32,610 nt of DNA, taken from positions 1 to 32,610 of the IMG/VR virus record IMGVR_UViG_3300045120_000108; one strand, given 5' to 3'. Every line of letters begins with the position of its first letter. Within the stretch, counting starts at the first letter, position 1. Positions 24,265-30,485 of the stretch are shown one piece after another. Under the pieces are notes generated by a model. The model did no database searches. It saw nothing but the letters and a program-made list of their open reading frames with translations, and was not told where the DNA came from. Source of the stretch: a virus. Position numbers and translations under genes: made by a program.

Positions 24265-24507
24265 TTACAAATCTAAAGCCGCACGAACTGCTGCATCTTT
24301 AGCTTCTAACAACTTACGAAGTGCTGTAGATTTCTCTGCACCATTAGGTAGATAATCTTCTACAAATTTAGCTAATTCAGAGAATTCTCTACTAACACCC
24401 TGTAGTTTTTCTGGAAGATGAGTATACTCAAAGTACCTCATGATTGCATTAGCTAATTGATTGTGCTCTCGTGGAGGCTCAATCTTTGGTGAATTTGATT
24501 GTTCCAA
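24265..24507 (-). CDS. Acb2/Tad1-like cyclic-nucleotide sponge (anti-CBASS/anti-Thoeris candidate)
   Basis: An 80-residue protein that matches the pattern of the Acb2/Tad1 hairpin domain: MRYFEYTHLPEKLQ (26-32 equals the F-x-Y-H..P start), a long first helix SREFSELAKFVEDYL, a turn with PNGAEKS, and a second helix TALRKLLEAKDAAVRAAL. In family members the turn and second helix usually read P-x-S-x-D-x-T-x-ALRKLREA. Acb2 and Tad1 bind cyclic di/trinucleotides or gcADPR signals and so disable CBASS and Thoeris immunity. The start is TTG at 24507 with GAGG 5 bases upstream. It lies between a tiny zinc-type protein and tRNA-Leu. Most actinophage members of this group are untested, so the activity is an inference from the fold pattern. 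Confidence 0.72.
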   Translation of the reverse strand: MEQSNSPKIEPPREHNQLANAIMRYFEYTHLPEKLQGVSREFSELAKFVEDYLPNGAEKSTALRKLLEAKDAAVRAALDL

Positions 24508-24619
24508 GTTCCTCTGCTCCTTCTATCTTAAGTGAAAATCTGTATGGATTACAGATAGTGCAACTTTCTTTCGGAAAGATTAGATGTATACATTCCTCCT
24601 GTTCGTCATCCTCATCCAT
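24479..24619 (-). CDS. Tiny zinc-finger-like protein, 46 residues
   Basis: ATG at 24619 overlaps the preceding stop (TAATG) and the frame ends TGA at 24479-24481. The product has an acidic start (MDEDDEQEE) then Cys10-x-His12 and Cys20-x2-Cys23 (CIHLIFPKESCTICNP), a small zinc-binding pattern repeated in many actinophage micro-proteins. It overlaps the sponge-like gene by 29 bases. Confidence 0.65.
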   Translation of the reverse strand: MDEDDEQEECIHLIFPKESCTICNPYRFSLKIEGAEELGTIKFTKD

Positions 24620-24786
24620 TAGTCATCCAGTATATCTACTATAAGTACATCTTCTGGAAACTCTAACTCTCCACCCGCAGGTTCAAATGAAAATGAAAGT
24701 ATATCTCCATCCACATTTACTAACTGCAAATTACCATTCTCTTTCAAGGAATCCTGTAGAGTTCTGATAGCCTCTGTTGTATTCAA
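24619..24786 (-). CDS. Small unknown protein, 55 residues, TTG start
   Basis: TTG at 24786 lies behind a strong GAGGAG and overlaps the upstream stop in an ATTGA arrangement; the frame ends TAA at 24619-24621, joined to the next ATG. The protein is acidic with NTTEAIRTLQDSLKENG and then a beta-rich half FSFEPAGGELEFPEDVLIVD. Unknown function. The tight couplings on both sides argue that it is real. Confidence 0.65.
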   Translation of the reverse strand: MNTTEAIRTLQDSLKENGNLQLVNVDGDILSFSFEPAGGELEFPEDVLIVDILDD

Positions 24787-25088
24787 TCTTCTTCTCCTCT
24801 ATATAGTTGATACCTAAGTCTCTTGCCTATCCATGTATCTCTCACATATGATTGTTCAAGCAACTCATAACTTGCAGATGAGTTAGCTCCTTTAATCATA
24901 ACGAAAGCTCCATCTCTAGCTATAATATCAACGAAAGGTGGATAATCAATCGACTCGTTTGAGAAATGTGCATAGGGATCGGCTTGAATAACCTCATAAG
25001 TTCCATCAGGAAAACCCATGACAGTTACTTGACCAACCTCTACAGTCACATTTTCTTCCCCAGATATATAGCTATAAATATTAGACAT
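24783..25088 (-). CDS. Unknown beta-rich protein, 101 residues
   Basis: ATG at 25088 has AGGAG 4 bases upstream, and the product starts MSNIYSYISGEENVTVEVGQ. Earlier codons in frame are less likely because they run through a small hydrophobic frame. The sequence is beta-rich: TVMGFPDGTYEVIQADPYAH, VDIIARDGAFVMIKGANSS, and a Tyr/Arg-rich end (IGKRLRYQLYRGEED). No family recognised. Confidence 0.65.
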   Translation of the reverse strand: MSNIYSYISGEENVTVEVGQVTVMGFPDGTYEVIQADPYAHFSNESIDYPPFVDIIARDGAFVMIKGANSSASYELLEQSYVRDTWIGKRLRYQLYRGEED

Positions 25089-25138
25089 AACGCTCCTGCA
25101 CATAAAATCCAATATGGAAGGCCAAAGAACATAAACAT
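25046..25138 (-). CDS. Possible 30-residue membrane protein
   Basis: ATG 25138 to TGA 25046 encodes a very hydrophobic peptide, MFMFFGLPYWILCAGALC then LIFIAIYLGKKM, one membrane span with a Lys end. The ribosome site is weak, and it overlaps the 101-residue gene by 43 bases. It resembles the other tiny membrane peptide at 30390-30485 in size and shape. May be chance. Confidence 0.3.
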   Translation of the reverse strand: MFMFFGLPYWILCAGALCLIFIAIYLGKKM

Positions 25139-25191
25139 ATCCCAGGCTTGTTTCAAGCAAATCTCGATTCTGTTATGGCTGTACGCTTACA

Positions 25192-25274
25192 GGTGTTGTG
25201 GATAAGTCGGTGCCGCTCATAAGCCGATCTAGGCGATAGCGGCTCTGAGCAGCCACTACAGCCGGTCGGACACC
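25192..25274. ncRNA. GC-rich structured intergenic element
   Basis: The 146 bases between 25139 and 25284 carry no convincing gene and are richer in G+C than the surroundings. GGTGT (25192-25196) pairs with ACACC (25270-25274); inside, GCCGCT (25212-25217) pairs with AGCGGC (25238-25243), enclosing GCC/GGC (25223-25225/25232-25234), and GGCT/AGCC (25241-25244/25251-25254) offers an alternative hairpin. No canonical T-arm, so not a normal tRNA. A small RNA or a processed leader is possible. Confidence 0.45.
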
Positions 25275-25284
25275 ATATAGGATG

Positions 25285-25590
25285 TCACAAACCTTGTCTC
25301 TCCGCATGGATTTTAATATCAGGAGATGCTTTTGGTTTTTCTATTAGAGCTAATTCGCTTTCTATGAACCAATGTAAACTTTCAGTTCCACTAGCGGTAA
25401 AACGTACACCCCATTCTATATAGGGTTCTTCACGTGGAAAGTTGGGATTTCCCTCATCTATGTTTACAACGATAATTCTACCAACCTTGTTAACATAGCT
25501 GGGCCAGGTACCTTTAGATGGATATTGTTCCTTATCCCGTTCTATAATAACCCAATCACCTACTTTAAAAGCAAGACGAACTTCAGTCAT
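25285..25590 (-). CDS. SH3/KOW-like unknown protein, 101 residues
   Basis: Starts MTEVRLAFKVGDWVIIERDK, and GRIIVVNIDEGNPNF, EWGVRFTASGTESLHWF follow. The early V-GDWV-I and VGRIIVVN pattern is typical of small SH3-like barrel domains that bind nucleic acid or proteins. The helical C-terminus is Lys-rich. The start overlaps the previous gene by 8 bases. No exact family known to me. Confidence 0.65.
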   Translation of the reverse strand: MTEVRLAFKVGDWVIIERDKEQYPSKGTWPSYVNKVGRIIVVNIDEGNPNFPREEPYIEWGVRFTASGTESLHWFIESELALIEKPKASPDIKIHAERQGL

Positions 25591-25753
25591 TATCTCTACT
25601 TTCTATTGTGATATGCACAAAACCTCCTACTCGAAAGCAGGAGGTATCATTGAGAATAAACTTCATAGTAGTAGGTTTACCCCACTCATCTGGGGTTTCC
25701 GTATCTAATAGAGTGATAGAGTTAAGATCTATCTCTATGATCTTGTAATCCAT
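25583..25753 (-). CDS. Small unknown protein abutting the tRNA-like gene
   Basis: 56 residues from ATG 25753, two bases after the predicted 3' end of the tRNA-like gene. The product MDYKIIEIDLNSITLLDTE and then WGKPTTMKFILNDTSCFRVG is all beta and acidic. No Shine-Dalgarno sequence lies between the tRNA-like gene and the ATG. Codons further upstream in frame run through the tRNA-like gene and are not counted. Function unknown. Confidence 0.55.
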   Translation of the reverse strand: MDYKIIEIDLNSITLLDTETPDEWGKPTTMKFILNDTSCFRVGGFVHITIESRDND

Positions 25754-25755
25754 AG

Positions 25756-25833
25756 TAGGGCAGGAAGGATTTGAACCTTCATACACAGATATTGCTTTTG
25801 ATTCTGTGCTTTCTTCCAGAAAAAAACTGCCCA
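25756..25833 (-). tRNA. tRNA-like gene with enlarged anticodon loop
   Basis: The T-arm GAAGG-TTCAAAT-CCTTC and an acceptor GGGCAG/CTGCCC are clear, and a short U-rich D-arm with CTGGAA is possible. The anticodon arm is a 6-bp stem CACAGA/TCTGTG, but its loop is 13 bases (ATCAAAAGCAATA) instead of seven. If GCAATA were an insert, the loop would be a normal ATCAAAA with anticodon CAA. The variable loop is only three bases. It may be a decayed tRNA, a tRNA mimic, or part of the adjoining structured RNA. Confidence 0.6.
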
Positions 25834-25836
25834 TCC

Positions 25837-26221
25837 ATCTAAGTAAACATATTGGTGTAAGGTTCCGACCGACACCGCAATGTTATTGCTTACTTAGATT
25901 CTAGGTTGGTCTGACTCGATAAGTAAACATTCAGGGTAATAAGATTCGTCGGAATCTGTTGCCTCGGCTCCTTTTGCCATACCAGACAGTACAGATTAAT
26001 TGAACTTCGCTGCAAACATTACCGATTGGGAAGCTCACCTGTAACAACCTAGATTAAATCAGGAAGTCTGATCACCTATGTCCCATCAGCTAGGCTATGA
26101 ATCAGATATTAATTTCGTTTATTTTCTGATCTTCCTGAAACTTTATATATAGTGCGGGTTGTTTCAGTCCCAAAGCGTAGCTTTTGGAAAAGAACTTAGG
26201 ACAACCCCGCGAAACCTATAT
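25837..26221. ncRNA. 385-base multi-helix noncoding region (candidate ornate phage RNA)
   Basis: No gene fits this stretch, but it is full of nested inverted repeats. Domain 1: ATCTAAGTAA/TTACTTAGAT (25837-25846/25890-25899) enclosing ATTG/CAAT, GTGT/ACAC, GGT/ACC. Domain 2: closing helix TCTAGGTTG/CAACCTAGA (25900-25908/26045-26053), with GTCTG/CAGAC and a hairpin GGTAA..AGATTC-GTCG-GAATCT..TTGCC (25935-25963). Domain 3: TCAGGAAG/CTTCCTGA (26059-26066/26131-26138) over TCTGAT/ATCAGA and CCTA/TAGG. Domain 4: ATATAG/CTATAT, GCGGG-TTGT/ACAACCCCGC, CCAAAGC/GCTTTTGG (26147-26221). The tRNA-like gene adjoins it, a setting shared with GOLLD and ROOL RNAs of phages. Strand not settled. Confidence 0.65.
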
Positions 26222-26977
26222 TTAATCTTCGTCTGGATCAGTTCCATCATCATCGCCATTATCTTCTGCTTCCTCAGAATCATCTGCGGCAGGAGCATCG
26301 GCGGACTTTGTTCCGATCAACATACGGCCATCTGGCAATTCAAATTCAATTGTATCGCCAGGCTTTGTGGTATCAATCTTTGCGGCTCGCATTGCAGCGG
26401 TAAGATCGGCAACCCGATCATAAACCGGAACTGCTGCAATAACCTCCTTAAGATCGGCATAATCCGTTCCTTCAATTTCCCAACTGAAGAAAGACAATTG
26501 ACGAGGACCACGCTTTCCTTTAGGAGCACCGCCACGACGACGAGGGGCAGGCATTTCATCCAAATCATCATCGCCAAACAATTCAGCCATATCCCGAATT
26601 GACTTAATCATTGCGTAAACCTTCTTACGCTGTTCCATCAAAGGCTCAACTTCCTCTTCTGAAATAAGAGGCTCAACCTTTGGTGCCTGCTCAACTTCAG
26701 CATCAATTGATTTCTTAGCTTCCTTACCGAACTCTTTATCAAGTCCACGAACCAAGCCGTAATAGAAACCAATTCGCGCACGATCAGGAGCTTCTGCAAG
26801 ATGAGCAACCAATTGCTTGAGAACAGTTGACCAATTCTCTTCTGTCTCAGTAATCAGACTCTTGAGAACAGCGGTACGAATTGTAGTTGCACCACCATCT
26901 CGTGAATCCAATTTCTCATCAATGTCATCCAATGTAATTTGAAGTTCATCGAACTTCTCCTTAAGATCCATTGCCAT
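26222..26977 (-). CDS. Acidic-tailed protein with basic linker, unknown, probably abundant
   Basis: A 251-residue protein with its own leader and downstream structure. Residues 1-120 are helical and charged (LKEKFDELQITLDDIDEKLD). Residues 144-158 are a basic linker (PAPRRRGGAPKGKRGPRQ). A compact alpha/beta domain follows (SFFSWEIEGTDYADLKEVIA, TIEFELPDGRMLIGTK), and the last 25 residues are almost all Asp/Glu/Ala. Base composition and codon use are more G+C-rich and more biased than in neighbours, a sign of high expression or separate origin. A basic patch plus an acidic tail suggests nucleic-acid or histone-like binding, but I recognise no family. AAAGGA precedes the ATG. Confidence 0.75.
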   Translation of the reverse strand: MAMDLKEKFDELQITLDDIDEKLDSRDGGATTIRTAVLKSLITETEENWSTVLKQLVAHLAEAPDRARIGFYYGLVRGLDKEFGKEAKKSIDAEVEQAPKVEPLISEEEVEPLMEQRKKVYAMIKSIRDMAELFGDDDLDEMPAPRRRGGAPKGKRGPRQLSFFSWEIEGTDYADLKEVIAAVPVYDRVADLTAAMRAAKIDTTKPGDTIEFELPDGRMLIGTKSADAPAADDSEEAEDNGDDDGTDPDED

Positions 26978-27062
26978 TATATTTGTATCCTTTTCTGTTG
27001 GTACGGGGCAACATCTAGTTTCCCCCCTTGTGAGTACAAGTGTCTCATGGATTGATATTCGG

Positions 27063-27068
27063 TGTCAA
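27063..27068 (-). promoter_or_regulatory. Consensus -35 (TTGACA) in the leader of the acidic-tailed gene
   Basis: On the - strand TTGACA lies at 27068-27063 in the 137-base gene-free gap before the gene at 26977. The matching -10 region (about 27039-27045) is poor (GACACT/AGACAC). A hairpin CTTGT-GAGT-ACAAG and a G-run follow in the leader. A promoter here would uncouple the gene from the operon, but the weak -10 keeps this tentative. Confidence 0.35.
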
Positions 27069-27088
27069 GCGTTATCTGGCTGACGTTT

Positions 27089-27111
27089 CGTTATGGGCCA
27101 GGACCATAACG
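27089..27111 (-). terminator. Hairpin after the HNH gene
   Basis: CGTTATGG (27089-27096) pairs perfectly with CCATAACG (27104-27111) over a 7-base loop, 4 bases past the HNH stop. No T-run follows on the - strand, so it is a weak terminator or mRNA end stabiliser. Confidence 0.5.
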
Positions 27112-27114
27112 GCC

Positions 27115-27456
27115 CTACAGGAAATCGTCAATTGACGAGGTGCTTTCTTTGGTACTCTCTCCTTTACCTGATTTATTGTCATGCTTCTTATGACAACCTG
27201 CACAACGCCATGCCAATTCATTTACGTCATTGTTTGTAACGTCTTTTGTTTCATGATCTGCCTGTAGGCTGTAGTCGAGAACTCTATTTTCTTCAGGCCA
27301 AATCTCATCAAACCATTCAGGTGCGTCCATTGGTTTAAACATTGAAGTCTTCCCGCAATCAACGCACATGAATGGAACGTAGTTAGCAAACAATTCCTTT
27401 CTAGCTTTTCTACGTCCTGTAGAACGCCAGTCTTTAATTCTTGATTCATCTTTCAT
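27115..27456 (-). CDS. HNH endonuclease
   Basis: A 113-residue HNH nuclease. Cys31 and Cys34 (CVDCGK) and Cys85 and Cys88 (CAGCHKKHD) form the zinc site; ADHETKD (Asp67/His68) with TNNDVNELAWRC gives the HNH core. The N-terminus is basic (RSTGRRKARKELF), the C-terminus Ser-rich. Phages use such enzymes in packaging, homing or host DNA breakdown; no terminase is close, so the role is open. It overlaps the upstream gene by 4 bases (ATGA). Confidence 0.82.
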   Translation of the reverse strand: MKDESRIKDWRSTGRRKARKELFANYVPFMCVDCGKTSMFKPMDAPEWFDEIWPEENRVLDYSLQADHETKDVTNNDVNELAWRCAGCHKKHDNKSGKGESTKESTSSIDDFL

Positions 27457-27695
27457 GAGACATTACCTGGTAACATAATAGGATAAGCATTTCTATGATA
27501 TGGTTCTAAACATACATATGTCATATTAGAAGGATATTTCCAATGTCCTGTATCATTAATAGCTTTACCTACAGCTGTAAAAATACTTGGCTCATCCCAA
27601 TATGGAGACATATCAATTTGAAATTGATCATAATATTTTCCAGACAATTTAAATCTAGTTACTAAACAATGTCCTGGATTATCTGAATAGTTCAT
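27453..27695 (-). CDS. Unknown protein, 80 residues
   Basis: Start ATG at 27695 forms an ATGA overlap with the gene upstream; longer starts lie inside that gene. The protein is aromatic-rich: MNYSDNPGHCLVTRFKLSGK, YYDQFQIDMSPYWDEPSIF and SNMTYVCLEPYHRNAYP. Sequence looks like a small folded domain with one Cys pair. No family recognised. Confidence 0.65.
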   Translation of the reverse strand: MNYSDNPGHCLVTRFKLSGKYYDQFQIDMSPYWDEPSIFTAVGKAINDTGHWKYPSNMTYVCLEPYHRNAYPIMLPGNVS

Positions 27696-27910
27696 TTTAG
27701 CGGAACCGCAAATTGTGATGGATGATCTGTTACGAAATACATCCACTCTCTATCTGATTGCTGAGCTAATTCATCAATTACTTCTAATGCCTTAGCCTTA
27801 GCTTCATCTTGCTTATCTCTTGGAAATTCAATAACCTTTCCATATGGATCTGTTGCAAGAAATGGATGGTGTGTATCCATATCCCAAAGTTCAATAACGA
27901 AGTTAGTCAT
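27692..27910 (-). CDS. Unknown protein, 72 residues
   Basis: ATG at 27910, preceded by GGGAG at 8 bases, overlaps the upstream stop by 4. The product, MTNFVIELWDMDTHHPFLAT and then a charged helix KQDEAKAKALEVIDELAQQS, ends YFVTDHPSQFAVPLK. Similar in layout to small phage proteins of unknown function. Confidence 0.65.
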   Translation of the reverse strand: MTNFVIELWDMDTHHPFLATDPYGKVIEFPRDKQDEAKAKALEVIDELAQQSDREWMYFVTDHPSQFAVPLK

Positions 27911-28287
27911 GTTGGTATCTCCCATTTTAGTACCGCATATGCGGGCTTCCATCTTGCTTCAAATATCTTCTTGAATCGTGGACTCATCTCCTTAGTTGGC
28001 CAAAAGCCATATAGATGACACATTTTTGGTGCCGCACAATAATCTTTCTCTCTGTGTCCGTGGATAATGGCAGATTTATAATCAACATCATCCGAGGATT
28101 CCTGAATAAAAAAATTGGCTAGATTCAATACCTCTAACTTGGAAGGAGGTTCCATTCCTACAGGCATTAAATATTCTATCCAGAATGTATGCCTGTAGGG
28201 TTGGATATAATCCCTACGTTCCAATTGTTCTTTAGCTGAATCTAGATCAATCTTCATATTCAGAAGAAATTGGTCAAGATTGTCCAT
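27907..28287 (-). CDS. Unknown protein, 126 residues
   Basis: Helical N-terminus (DNLDQFLLNMKIDLDSAKEQ), an aromatic middle (YRHTFWIEYLMPVGMEPPS) and a Cys/His-containing stretch (REKDYCAAPKMCHLYGFW). It overlaps the upstream gene by 14 bases. The Cys/His placement could bind a metal. Function unknown. Confidence 0.65.
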   Translation of the reverse strand: MDNLDQFLLNMKIDLDSAKEQLERRDYIQPYRHTFWIEYLMPVGMEPPSKLEVLNLANFFIQESSDDVDYKSAIIHGHREKDYCAAPKMCHLYGFWPTKEMSPRFKKIFEARWKPAYAVLKWEIPT

Positions 28288-28597
28288 AGTACTCGTATAA
28301 CGCCTTTCCTTGTTCGCTATCTACTAATTCACCTAATATTGCGACCTGCAAACCGAATATCTCTTGCACTGTTGTATTACCTTTGTCAGTTATTTCGTTA
28401 AACAAAGCGGTGATAGTAACAGCGTAAGAGAATCCTATAAGCATAGGATACAGTTCATCTACCGAACTTAATTGATCCAACAGAATGTTGGCATGGGTTT
28501 TAGCCATGCGAACTAAGGTCAATTCAACCATGTTCTTAGTAGTATCTCGAACTAATAGATACTTAGCAGTCTGTTCTTTAATTGTAGGTAGATCCAT
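28274..28597 (-). CDS. Unknown helical protein, 107 residues
   Basis: All-helical, moderately hydrophobic protein: MDLPTIKEQTAKYLLVRDTT, VELTLVRMAKTHANILLDQL, YPMLIGFSYAVTITALFNEI. The last segment could be a buried helix or a single membrane span. Its first base coincides with the last base of the helicase stop (28597), so it is coupled to the helicase. No function recognised. Confidence 0.65.
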   Translation of the reverse strand: MDLPTIKEQTAKYLLVRDTTKNMVELTLVRMAKTHANILLDQLSSVDELYPMLIGFSYAVTITALFNEITDKGNTTVQEIFGLQVAILGELVDSEQGKALYEYYGQS

Positions 28598-30390
28598 TAT
28601 AGCTTGTCCTTAAGGTATTGCTTCCAATCGTGACGGATAGCACCACTATTTGTGATGGTATCAAATGAAGCTTGCTTCTCCTCATTAAGAAGATTGATGA
28701 AGGTATCTACAGAACTCTCATTCTCGAGGAAATAGAATGCACCTTTATCAGTGGAACCAGGTCGAACAATTCTTCTATAGCATTGATCGTTACGAGCAGG
28801 TGAGTACCATTTATCTAGCATGATACCATACCTTGCTCCACCTGGCCACTTTGTCTTATCCTTATGAAGATTCAATCCCTCACCAACTGCGCTATTCATT
28901 AGAAGGACTTTGATCTTACCTTGTTGGAAGTCACGCTCTAATGCACCAACTTCCCAGGTATTATCACCTGTAAGCATTCTACAGGTATATCCTGCTTCAC
29001 GAATACGTCGTTGCATTTCGACCAATGGCTCATTGAATGTAGAGAACAGAACTACTTGCTCATGCTCTTCCAATTCATCAATGATATCCATTGCCTCATC
29101 AATTTTAGACGACTCTTTAATGTTCAAGGTACGCTCACCTATTACATTACCATCCTCATCCTTGATCTTAAAGACAATGTTGTCTGGCCAAACGTTAATC
29201 TGCCTCAGACGAATTAACTGCGCAAGAATAGCCGTAGCTGTCAAAGGCTCATCTCCCTGTTCTTCCAACCAAATGTAAAAGAACTTCAACATTTGATCGT
29301 ATGCTTCTCGTTGCTGAGGAAGCATTTTAAGAATGCGAGGAATCCTTTGAATATCTGGCAATTCAAGTCCAACTTCTTCACAAGTCCTACGGAACATTTG
29401 TCCTTTAAGGAGTTGCAGCAAAGTACTAGATGCTTGTGCTGTTCCATCTGAATAGGACTTGAACACATTGAATTGACGTTGGAATTGTCTGAGGTTTGGG
29501 AACCTTACAGGATCGAAGATATGTAGATAGCTCCACATTTCCTCAGACCTATTAACCATCGGAGTACCAGTAAGAAAGATACTGAACTTCATGTTCTGAC
29601 ACAAACGATTAACGTATGTCCAAATGGCTGTAGGCTTACCAGGGTTAGCTCCGCCCTTAAGCTTATGAGCTTCATCAATGATGAGATAATCGAAGTGAGT
29701 ATCGAAAATCTTAGGAGTTGATGTGACAAACTCATAGTTAGCAACCATGATGTTAAAGCCCATATCCATGAAGTCAAGAAGTAATTCTCTTTGAGCTTTA
29801 CCTGTCATAACCGCTGAGGTTACAATTCTTGCATCAGGGAACCAACGCATAATTTCATGCGGAGTTGAAAGAGTAAGAGAATCCTTAGTAAGCCAAAGGA
29901 ATTTAGCATCAGGATTGAAGTGAAGAAGAACCATCATAGTAAGAACTGCCTCAAAGGTTTTACCCATTGACATATCATTACCGTTGATAACGCCAGACTT
30001 TTGGTCTTTAAAAGCTTTTAACGTTACAGCTAAGTCTTCTTTTTGATAATGCCTACAAGCTGCCCAAGCTTCTGTGCCTGCAAGGATTGTGTCTAATTCA
30101 ATGGAGTATTCTTCCATCTCCTCAGCTTCTTTACGCAATGCCTTGAGACGTTCTTTCTCAGCATCATTCTTACGTTGTTCTCTTTCAAGATCGTAGATTT
30201 GTGTACGCAGTTTCTGAGTTTCACCTGCAATCACAACTTTCTTATCTCTAAGAGCATTCAACTTCCTGAGTAGATCATTCTCCTCATCGTGAATGAGATT
30301 CAATTGACTCAAGCTCTTATTAATAGCTTCTTGAGCCAATTCCAAAGGAGTTGGAGTTTCAAACATTTTGAGTTCTAGTTCCTTATCCAT
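28597..30390 (-). CDS. SNF2/SF2-type DNA helicase (DEAH)
   Basis: A 597-residue superfamily 2 ATPase. Residues 20-98 form a coiled coil. The first RecA lobe has NDMSMGKTFEAV (Lys144), FLWLTKDSL (motif Ia), YLIIDEAHKLK (DEAH 239-242) and IFLTGTPMVNR (motif III). The second lobe has EQVVLFSTFNEPLVEMQ (motif IV), LLMNSAVGEGLNLHK (motif V) and RNDQCYRRIVRPGST (motif VI). The pattern is that of SNF2-like phage helicases that translocate on dsDNA and aid replication, recombination or removal of proteins. The order of motifs is complete. The start overlaps the stop of a tiny membrane-protein gene (TAATG). Confidence 0.9.
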   Translation of the reverse strand: MDKELELKMFETPTPLELAQEAINKSLSQLNLIHDEENDLLRKLNALRDKKVVIAGETQKLRTQIYDLEREQRKNDAEKERLKALRKEAEEMEEYSIELDTILAGTEAWAACRHYQKEDLAVTLKAFKDQKSGVINGNDMSMGKTFEAVLTMMVLLHFNPDAKFLWLTKDSLTLSTPHEIMRWFPDARIVTSAVMTGKAQRELLLDFMDMGFNIMVANYEFVTSTPKIFDTHFDYLIIDEAHKLKGGANPGKPTAIWTYVNRLCQNMKFSIFLTGTPMVNRSEEMWSYLHIFDPVRFPNLRQFQRQFNVFKSYSDGTAQASSTLLQLLKGQMFRRTCEEVGLELPDIQRIPRILKMLPQQREAYDQMLKFFYIWLEEQGDEPLTATAILAQLIRLRQINVWPDNIVFKIKDEDGNVIGERTLNIKESSKIDEAMDIIDELEEHEQVVLFSTFNEPLVEMQRRIREAGYTCRMLTGDNTWEVGALERDFQQGKIKVLLMNSAVGEGLNLHKDKTKWPGGARYGIMLDKWYSPARNDQCYRRIVRPGSTDKGAFYFLENESSVDTFINLLNEEKQASFDTITNSGAIRHDWKQYLKDKL

Positions 30391-30485
30391 TACTTTCCCG
30401 CCTTTCTCTTAGTGTAGTAGTTGATTACCCAAACTCCAAATATGCCCCAAAAGGCAAACGTAAGAACAATGTCATTCAGTTTCAT
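30390..30485 (-). CDS. 31-residue single-span membrane protein
   Basis: ATG 30485 overlaps the end of the gene upstream and the stop (30390-30392) overlaps the helicase ATG as TAATG. The product MKLNDIVLTFAFWGIFGVWV plus INYYTKRKAGK is one hydrophobic span with a basic tail. Coupling on both sides supports expression. Function unknown; small phage membrane peptides include holin-like and host-interfering proteins. Confidence 0.55.
   Translation of the reverse strand: MKLNDIVLTFAFWGIFGVWVINYYTKRKAGK

Noticed and set aside
25894-25980. A 28-codon frame (MAKGAEATDSDESYYPEC...) on the - strand inside the structured region, reminiscent of a tmRNA tag
   Set aside because: No ribosome site, no tmRNA ends or resume-codon context, and the frame runs through paired helices. 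A full tmRNA fold could not be built on either strand.
26161-26215. GTTTCAGTCCC...GAAAC looks like a CRISPR repeat
   Set aside because: Only a single copy is present with no spacers, and the bases are better explained by the hairpin next to the stop of the acidic-tailed gene.
26159-26602. 147-codon open frame on the + strand opposite the acidic-tailed gene
   Set aside because: It starts inside a hairpin, is antisense to a well-formed gene, and its Cys/Ile-rich composition is what reversed acidic codons produce.
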